Positions 31,872 to 36,450 of a stretch of DNA of 36,450 bases are shown here, piece by piece (within the stretch, counting starts at the first letter, position 1; the number at the start of each line of letters is the position of its first letter). Below the pieces are notes generated by a model. It worked only from the letters and a program-made list of their open reading frames with translations. It made no database searches and had not been told where the DNA came from. The stretch is from assembly GCA_027624795.1 (NCBI GenBank), contig JAQBTX010000004.1:1-36450 (forward strand). Reading direction: 5' to 3'. The translations under genes and the position numbers were made by a program. Source of the stretch: a bacterium (GTDB taxonomy: Bacteria; Patescibacteriota; Microgenomatia; UBA1406; GWC2-37-13).

Positions 31872-32450
31872 TTAGAACGGCAATGTCATGGGTGCTTGAC
31901 TGGAGCCACTATCTTCCAAATATTTCTTCCATGCCACCGGAATCATAACTTTACCCATCTCGTTCATATAATAAATCTCTTTATTCTCTACTCCATAATC
32001 AAACAGTCGCTTGGTAACCATCACATCATCCATACAATATTTTTTGAGCTCATCCCATTTTCCCTCTTTATAATAATCTATCGCCATAAGTCCGTGCCCT
32101 GTTTTTTTCTCTCCCAGTGTGGCAGAAGCTACATCATTAAGCCCAATGCGACGGCCAATTTTTCCTCGAATATCTTCGAGTATGTCAAAAAGTGAAAGAT
32201 CTTCTATATTGCCCGGGTAATATGGTTGAAGCACGGGAAGGTCAAATGAAGCAATGTTGTACCCAATTATATATGAGGCATTTTCAAGAAGGGGGAATAC
32301 TGAGCGCACGTTGTCTTCGGTATATATATGTTGTTTTTCGGTAGCGTAATCATAGAGTGCAAGCACGGTAATGCCGAGATTTTGTGGGTCACTGAATTCT
32401 CGAAACGTGTGCTTGGTTTCAAGATCTATTACAACCGGACGTTGTCTCAT
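31872..32450 (-). CDS. DEDDy 3'-5' exonuclease-like protein
   Basis: The 192-residue protein has the three exonuclease motifs of the ribonuclease H-like superfamily: D9-L-E11, G-Y-N-I-A-S-F-D70 and Y138-C-M-D-D142. The Tyr in motif III places it in the DEDDy group, like the proofreading domain of family B polymerases and related predicted nucleases. It has no polymerase part. It probably trims DNA or RNA 3' ends in the cytoplasm. It follows the hypothetical gene by 2 bp on the same strand. Confidence 0.83.
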   Translation of the reverse strand: MRQRPVVIDLETKHTFREFSDPQNLGITVLALYDYATEKQHIYTEDNVRSVFPLLENASYIIGYNIASFDLPVLQPYYPGNIEDLSLFDILEDIRGKIGRRIGLNDVASATLGEKKTGHGLMAIDYYKEGKWDELKKYCMDDVMVTKRLFDYGVENKEIYYMNEMGKVMIPVAWKKYLEDSGSSQAPMTLPF

Positions 32451-32452
32451 GA

Positions 32453-32854
32453 TTAGTGCACAGAAGAATTGTGCTCTTTGATAATCTCTACTTCAAATAC
32501 CGATCGTTTTTCCTCTCCAATCTTTGGTGATGTGATATTTGCTTTATTGAGTTGAAGTTGAAAATTTTTACGCATCTCATCAACCAGATCAAAAAATACT
32601 TTCTTTTCATCTTTTGATATGCGCTCTATCTCTATTCGGAAAAATTCATCCAACTTTCCTATGCTCCAAAGGGCGTCAATAAATTCGGTATTACCAAAAT
32701 CAAGCTGACTTATGTCTCCTACTACTGGTCTGACCTTAAAATTCATCATGCGAACTTCATGATACATATCTTGACGTGCCGGTCTTTTAGTGAGGATTTC
32801 CTGCTGAAATAAGTGGATTCTCTCATATAGGTCACCTTCGCTTGGATTATTCAT
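32453..32854 (-). CDS. hypothetical cytoplasmic protein
   Basis: The 133-residue protein has no signal peptide or membrane helix; the centre is helical and the C-terminal strand-rich tail ends N-S-S-V-H. I do not recognise it. It is directly upstream of the exonuclease gene (2-bp gap) and divergent from the YqeY gene with 24 bp between start codons, so it may be a partner or regulator of the exonuclease. Confidence 0.65.
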   Translation of the reverse strand: MNNPSEGDLYERIHLFQQEILTKRPARQDMYHEVRMMNFKVRPVVGDISQLDFGNTEFIDALWSIGKLDEFFRIEIERISKDEKKVFFDLVDEMRKNFQLQLNKANITSPKIGEEKRSVFEVEIIKEHNSSVH

Positions 32855-32878
32855 AAAGTATTAAGGTATAATGAGAAA

Positions 32879-33316
32879 ATGATAAAACAATCTATTCAGT
32901 CTGAGCTTATAACAGCCATGAAGGCTAAAGACACAGAAAAAACTCAAACTCTACGATACATTTTAGCACAAATTAAAAATAAAGAAATTGAAAAACGCAC
33001 TGAACTTACTGATGAAGAAGTGACCGATACTCTTCGGAAAGAGGCAAAAAAACTGCAAGAATCGATTGACTCATTTACCGCTGGCGGACGAAGCGATCTT
33101 GGGGACGAATCACAAGTACAACTCGATATTCTAAGTACCTATTTGCCCAAAGAGCTCGGGGATGAAGAACTTGCCGCAAAAGTCCAAATAATTATAGATG
33201 CAAACAATGAATTGTTTCAAAAAAATCCTGTCGCGCTTATTGGCCTATGCATAAAAGAGCTCAAATCTGAAGCAGATTCTAGTCGCATTGCCGCCGCAGT
33301 AAAAAAACATATGTAA
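32879..33316 (+). CDS. GatB/YqeY domain protein
   Basis: The 145-residue protein matches the YqeY family throughout: the N-terminal helical half (M-K-A-K-D-T-E-K-T-Q-T-L-R) and the C-terminal GatB-like domain ending A-A-A-V-K-K. YqeY resembles the tRNA-binding tail of the GatB amidotransferase subunit, but its function is unproven. TATAAT (32867-32872) lies 6 nt before the ATG. Confidence 0.93.
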   Translation: MIKQSIQSELITAMKAKDTEKTQTLRYILAQIKNKEIEKRTELTDEEVTDTLRKEAKKLQESIDSFTAGGRSDLGDESQVQLDILSTYLPKELGDEELAAKVQIIIDANNELFQKNPVALIGLCIKELKSEADSSRIAAAVKKHM

Positions 33317-33324
33317 TGCTCGAC

Positions 33325-33350
33325 TGTCATCCTGAACTTGATTCAGGATC
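33325..33350. repeat. single REP-like palindrome
   Basis: The sequence GTCATCCTGAA, a short loop and TTCAGGAT form an 8-bp stem. It resembles half of the larger palindromes at 33744, 35031 and 35974. It sits between the YqeY stop and the FtsB-like gene -10 box, where it may also end YqeY transcription. Confidence 0.7.
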
Positions 33351-33367
33351 TATGCTATAGTATCCAT

Positions 33368-33706
33368 ATGGCACGACTCAAACGTATATTCTTATATTTA
33401 TTGGCGATCTTTTTTATATCTTCATTAACCAAAACTATATTTGAATATCGTAAAAACGTTCAGTTTTACTATAACTTCACAGAGGAATATGCCAAAGAAA
33501 AAAAGCGCAATACCGAACTTCGAACTCAATTAGTCAAAACCCAAGATATCGCTGAATTTGAAAAAACGGCACGAAACAAATTAAACCTTCATAAAAAAGA
33601 TGAATATGTGATGGTGCTTCCGCAACCTACTCCTACCGTTATAACACCAACCCCAACCGTGGCTCCTAACTATGCACAATGGATTGAACTATTCTTCTAT
33701 AATTGA
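33368..33706 (+). CDS. FtsB/DivIC-like septum protein
   Basis: The 112-residue bitopic protein has a short basic N-terminus, one membrane helix (about 6-21), a coiled coil (about 35-70) with the FtsB-like A-R-N-K-L-N-L-H-K-K-D-E-Y-V ending, and a Thr-Pro tail. FtsB and DivIC link early and late division proteins. The start is ATG 33368; earlier in-frame codons fall inside the REP palindrome, and an extended -10 (TGC-TATAGT, box 33356-33361) lies 6 nt before this ATG. Confidence 0.78.
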   Translation: MARLKRIFLYLLAIFFISSLTKTIFEYRKNVQFYYNFTEEYAKEKKRNTELRTQLVKTQDIAEFEKTARNKLNLHKKDEYVMVLPQPTPTVITPTPTVAPNYAQWIELFFYN

Positions 33707-33743
33707 CTGTAGAGCTCTTTTCCCCTATAATATAAGTTCTCTA

Positions 33744-33812
33744 TGTCATTCCCGACCTGATCGGGAATCTAGACATAATAGAACTGGATCCCGCATCAAG
33801 TGCGGGATGACA
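33744..33812. repeat. REPIN-like palindromic element
   Basis: Two hairpins in opposite orientation (TTCCCGA...TCGGGAA and ATCCCGC...GCGGGAT) are bounded by TGTCAT and ATGACA. The same structure occurs at 35031-35089 and 35974-36032 with a shorter centre. No transposase of the RAYT type is in the window. It ends 4 nt before tRNA-Met. Confidence 0.88.
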
Positions 33813-33816
33813 ACTT

Positions 33817-33886
33817 TCCGGGGTAGTGTAGGGCTGCACAGGAGGCTCATAATCTCCTAGACTAGGTTCAACTCCTAGCTCCGGAA
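33817..33886 (+). tRNA. tRNA-Met (CAT), elongator or Ile2 type
   Basis: The 70-nt cloverleaf has acceptor TCCGGGG / CTCCGGA (one G-T pair), a short D arm GTGT...GCAC, anticodon stem GGAGG / TCTCC with loop CTCATAA (anticodon CAT), T arm CTAGG-TTCAACT-CCTAG, discriminator A. The first pair is T-A, so it is not a typical initiator. Whether C34 is modified to lysidine (Ile) cannot be told. Confidence 0.9.
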
Positions 33887-33937
33887 CACGCAAAGACTCA
33901 CGGGTTTCTTATTTCTATTTTTGGTATCATAAAACAT

Positions 33938-34873
33938 ATGTCACAAGACCTTATATCTGTTGTAATACCGGTATTTAATGAGCAAGATAACATATCTCCC
34001 CTTATAAATCGCCTTCTCCCGATCTTAAATCACTATGATTTCGAGCTTATTTTGGTGGATGACGGCTCAAAAGACAATACAGCTTCCGAGATTCGCAAAC
34101 ATGCAGAAGTTAATAAAAACATCAAACTCCTTTCATTTAATAGAAACTTTGGTCATCAGATTGCCCTTACTGCAGGTCATCGCAGTGCAAAAGGCGCATG
34201 TGTTATAAGTATGGATGCCGACTTGCAAGATCCCCCTGAAGTCATTCCCGAAATGATTGCCAAATGGAAAAATGGAGCAAAAGTAGTATATGCAAAACGT
34301 AAAAAGCGCGATGTAGACAGTATATTTAAGAAGAAAACTGCTGAAATGTTTTACCGATTTATCAACTCACTTTCAGATACTGTTATTCCAGAAAATGTAG
34401 GGGACTTTCGACTTATAGACCGCGAGGTAGTAGATTATTTAAATAATCTTCCTGAGCATTCACCGTTTTTGCGCGGATTGGTAGCTTGGAGCGGTTATAA
34501 GGAAGATTTTGTGTATTTCGACAGACAAGAGCGGCATTCTGGAAAAACGCATTATTCTGTCTCTAAAATGTTTAATTTTGCCCTTGATGGCATAACCTCT
34601 TTTTCCATAAAGCCGCTTCGCGTAGCAACCTATATGGGATTTGGTGCAGCTAGTTTTGGATTTTTAGGCATACTCTACGCAATCATTGGAAAGTTCATAT
34701 CGCCTGCTACTTTTATAATCGGCTGGACCGGGCTGTTTGTAGGAATCATGTTTATAGGCGGTGTACAGCTTATAACTATAGGAATCATAGGAGAATATAT
34801 AAGCAAAATTTATATTGAAGTTCTGCGAAGACCTCACTACATTGTAAAAGAAAAGGTCAATATAGAATCATGA
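33938..34873 (+). CDS. family 2 polyprenyl-phosphate glycosyltransferase (GtrB/DPMS-like)
   Basis: The 311-residue protein has the GT-A motifs V-V-I-P-V-F-N-E, V-D-D-G-S (40-44) and D93-A-D95-L-Q-D-P-P-E, then two C-terminal membrane helices (about 230-255 and 265-290). This is the layout of enzymes that load a sugar onto polyprenyl phosphate. The product could serve the GT-C-like protein at 21250. TATCAT (33925-33930) lies 7 nt before the ATG. Its stop overlaps the next start (ATGA). Confidence 0.92.
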   Translation: MSQDLISVVIPVFNEQDNISPLINRLLPILNHYDFELILVDDGSKDNTASEIRKHAEVNKNIKLLSFNRNFGHQIALTAGHRSAKGACVISMDADLQDPPEVIPEMIAKWKNGAKVVYAKRKKRDVDSIFKKKTAEMFYRFINSLSDTVIPENVGDFRLIDREVVDYLNNLPEHSPFLRGLVAWSGYKEDFVYFDRQERHSGKTHYSVSKMFNFALDGITSFSIKPLRVATYMGFGAASFGFLGILYAIIGKFISPATFIIGWTGLFVGIMFIGGVQLITIGIIGEYISKIYIEVLRRPHYIVKEKVNIES

Positions 34874-35022
34874 AATCAATACGTATAGTCATGCTTGCAG
34901 CAGTACTAGCACTTATGGTGTATGGGGTATATGTGTGGATTCAAAGCAGAAACGTGTCGCTTTCTCCAGTGCCAGAAGAAGGAGTGCGTGTCATACAACT
35001 GTCTCCAGAGGCTTCTCCATAG
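34870..35022 (+). CDS. 50-residue membrane peptide coupled to glycosyltransferase
   Basis: The peptide has a basic N-terminus, a membrane helix (about 5-24) and a polar tail ending Q-L-S-P-E-A-S-P. Its ATG overlaps the TGA of the glycosyltransferase, so the two are coupled. A decayed copy of its 3' end occurs at about 35935-35965, one duplication unit away. No family recognised; it could anchor or regulate the glycosyltransferase. Confidence 0.62.
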   Translation: MKSIRIVMLAAVLALMVYGVYVWIQSRNVSLSPVPEEGVRVIQLSPEASP

Positions 35023-35137
35023 AGATACGTGTCATTCCCGACCCCGATCGGGAATCCAGACTGGATCCCGCATCAAGTGCGGGATGACAATGCGCTCACA
35101 GCCCCTGCCCAACGCCATCTACGCATTTGGCAAAGCG
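35013..35137. repeat. 125-bp perfect direct repeat, copy 1 (with REPIN)
   Basis: This segment is identical, as far as I can read, to 35956-36080, 943 bp away. It covers the last codons of the 50-residue peptide gene, a REPIN-like palindrome (35031-35089) and the last 14 codons of the first pilin-like gene. Identity ends abruptly within the pilin gene. Confidence 0.9.
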
Positions 35138-35767
35138 GGCGTTTATACGATCTTCAAAGCCTCCAGTGTCGTTCAAGCAAACACAGCAGAAAGCATCTTC
35201 AGTAGAGGAAGATGGAAACAAGAGTGGATTCCCAAAAGTATCTACCAACACACTTTCGCCCGTACTCTCAATAAGCCCTGGCAAGGTCACAGAACAAGAT
35301 AAGCCAAGACAAATTCTTCTTTTGAATATGACTTGTTCCAGTGTCCATATGACAGCAAGTACTGCAACTAGTAAGATCATTCCTACTACAGCAGCTTGTA
35401 TCTTTTCTCTGGCTGCTGTTATAGCATCTTTATCTCCACCACTGGTTACCCATGCAAATGCACCAAGGAGCATGTAAAAGAGTGCTGCAAGACCAGCTAT
35501 AGCAAAGAATGCACGGATAGCAAATGTGAGTATGTCACCAAGGGTGGGGATTTGGAAACCTAAATTTCCCACATCGACAGATATACATGTGGGGAGGGAA
35601 GCTTTAGCTATACTATTAGCTCCTATAGGAAGGCTTAAAGCTCCTGCACTAATTATTCGATTATCAGCACACTCTAAGGATTCTACTGCGTAAGTAGTTT
35701 GCGCAAAAAAGGAAATAAGGGCAATTAATATAAACATGGAAAATAGTGCGCTTATATATTTTTTCAT
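35096..35767 (-). CDS. T4SS pilin-like surface protein, copy A
   Basis: The 223-residue protein has a signal peptide (to about 27), a short Cys-containing head, and the two-helix pilin-like unit (G-F-Q-I-P-T-L-G-D, helix 80-107, S-G-G-D-K-D, helix 123-147). A Cys-rich tail follows (C152, C158, C194, C195, C197, C215). The pilin unit matches the genes at 8260 and 36039. The tail end is nearly the same as copy B, but residues about 168-186 differ in sequence and length. An AGGAG Shine-Dalgarno precedes the ATG. Likely exported and perhaps assembled into a filament. Confidence 0.85.
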   Translation of the reverse strand: MKKYISALFSMFILIALISFFAQTTYAVESLECADNRIISAGALSLPIGANSIAKASLPTCISVDVGNLGFQIPTLGDILTFAIRAFFAIAGLAALFYMLLGAFAWVTSGGDKDAITAAREKIQAAVVGMILLVAVLAVIWTLEQVIFKRRICLGLSCSVTLPGLIESTGESVLVDTFGNPLLFPSSSTEDAFCCVCLNDTGGFEDRINARFAKCVDGVGQGL

Positions 35768-35955
35768 ATTATTCTCCTATATTAAATTGAAATATTTTTC
35801 CTTGACCATCCAGAAATAACACATCTATAGTAAAGAGTATGACATAGGCGCTTATGTAAATCAATAGTGCTACCTTTTTTATCGGTAGACCGGATTTTTT
35901 GTAGGAATTATTTTATATAAATGATTTCGATTCATATAAAACTCTCTCCTGAAGT
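35768..35955. other. intergenic segment with decayed 3' end of small membrane gene
   Basis: Between the two pilin-like genes no intact ORF is seen. The end (about 35935-35964) aligns with the tail of the 50-residue peptide gene, reading L-S-P-E-V-S-P and stop, but has no start or helix. This marks the edge of a tandem duplication. The rest is AT-rich with no clear signal except the Shine-Dalgarno of copy A. Confidence 0.6.
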
Positions 35956-36080
35956 TTCTCCATAGAGATACGTGTCATTCCCGACCCCGATCGGGAATCC
36001 AGACTGGATCCCGCATCAAGTGCGGGATGACAATGCGCTCACAGCCCCTGCCCAACGCCATCTACGCATTTGGCAAAGCG
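35956..36080. repeat. 125-bp perfect direct repeat, copy 2 (with REPIN)
   Basis: This is the second copy of the segment at 35013-35137, including a REPIN-like palindrome at 35974-36032 and the 3' end of the second pilin-like gene. Perfect identity implies recent duplication or continuing gene conversion. Confidence 0.9.
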
Positions 36081-36450
36081 CGCATTGATGCGATCGCCAA
36101 AGCCACCTGCGTCTTTTACACATACGCAACAGAAGGCGTCTTCAGTAGAGGAAGAAGTGAAGCCACCTGGTATTGGCATTGTTCCTAGTGATGGAATGTA
36201 CATGGCCGTGTACGTGGCCGTTGTCTTTTCACTACTCTCAATAAGCCCCGGCAAGGTAACACTACATGAAAGACCTAAACAGATTCTTCTTTTAAATATG
36301 ACTTGTTCCAGTGTCCATATGACTGCAAGTACTGCAACAAGAAGGATCATACCTACTACTGCTGCTTGTATCTTATCTCTGGCTGCTGTTATAGCATCTT
36401 TATCTCCACCAGATGTTACCCATGCAAATGCACCAAGGAGCATGTAAAAC
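36039..36450 (-). CDS. T4SS pilin-like surface protein, copy B, 5' end outside window
   Basis: The C-terminal 136 or so codons are present; the frame stays open to the window edge (F-Y-M-L-L-G-A-F-A-W), so the signal peptide and first helix lie outside. The second helix and Cys-rich tail match copy A closely, while the central stretch between L-I-E-S and S-S-S-T-E-D differs in sequence and is about 9 residues longer. It is the next unit of a tandem array that may continue beyond the window. Confidence 0.85.
   Translation of the reverse strand, partial: FYMLLGAFAWVTSGGDKDAITAARDKIQAAVVGMILLVAVLAVIWTLEQVIFKRRICLGLSCSVTLPGLIESSEKTTATYTAMYIPSLGTMPIPGGFTSSSTEDAFCCVCVKDAGGFGDRINARFAKCVDGVGQGL

Noticed and set aside
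34922-35302. Plus-strand ORF of 126 residues across the REPIN
   Set aside because: It reads through the palindrome and antisense to the pilin-like gene, and overlaps the 50-residue peptide gene in another frame.
35850-35910. Intrinsic terminator in the gap between the pilin-like genes
   Set aside because: CGGT-AG-ACCG before a T run has only 4 bp and a 2-nt loop, too weak to call.

Overview
The window is AT-rich, gene-dense DNA that looks like a chromosome fragment of a Candidate Phyla Radiation (Patescibacteria) bacterium, most likely Microgenomates-like. The evidence is type IV secretion pilin-like domains fused to variable ectodomains, small single-membrane-pass proteins with Pro/Thr-rich linkers, very short intergenic gaps, convergent genes that overlap by a few bases, and few Shine-Dalgarno sequences. 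TAA, TAG and TGA all behave as ordinary stops, so this is not a TGA-recoding lineage. The taxonomic placement is inference.

Layout. 1-5891: envelope genes, namely a coiled-coil membrane protein, a membrane-anchored thermonuclease, a YibE/F protein, a single-ORF fusion of vitamin K epoxide reductase (VKOR) with dihydroorotate dehydrogenase, a surface protein broken by a 7-bp tandem repeat, and an FAD oxidoreductase. 5904-15940: a stretch rich in metal and redox genes (VIT1/CCC1 transporter, low-affinity iron permease family protein, FTR1 permease, ferric-reductase-like membrane protein, Fur-family regulator with its own operator, ZIP transporter, superoxide dismutase), with truB, zwf-gnd (oxidative pentose phosphate pathway), a pilin-like protein, a cyclase-family hydrolase and a 42-residue histone-H1-like peptide between them. 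15997-23960: glycosyltransferase-like protein, ung, typA, DEAD-box helicase with a structured leader, GT-C-like membrane protein and an L,D-transpeptidase pair. 24029-27429: a CsoR-controlled copper operon (csoR, DUF305, copA, HMA protein) with a clear operator. 27456-31680: a more plastic region with two Fic proteins, each with inverted repeats upstream, a 24-bp direct repeat flanking the first, and a zinc-ribbon gene interrupted by an in-frame TAG. 31737-36450: tRNA-Asn, an exonuclease, a YqeY protein, an FtsB-like protein, tRNA-Met, a family 2 glycosyltransferase, REP-like palindromes and a tandem pair of pilin-like genes, the second cut by the window end.

The most interesting signals are these. 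(1) The VKOR-dihydroorotate dehydrogenase fusion. (2) A heptamer repeat whose copy number decides whether a surface protein is read through. (3) Tandem pilin-like genes with identical 3' ends, divergent central segments and a 125-bp perfect repeat. (4) A recurrent layout in which the -10 box lies 5-7 nt before the start codon, suggesting that many mRNAs are leaderless. (5) The Fic region, with a His-to-Gln Fic motif and flanking repeats.

The metal genes fit together as uptake (FTR1, ZIP, low-affinity permease), possible reduction (ferric-reductase-like protein), storage or efflux (VIT1, CopA) and sensing (Fur, CsoR). SodA and the NADPH-producing pentose phosphate enzymes would support oxidative defence.
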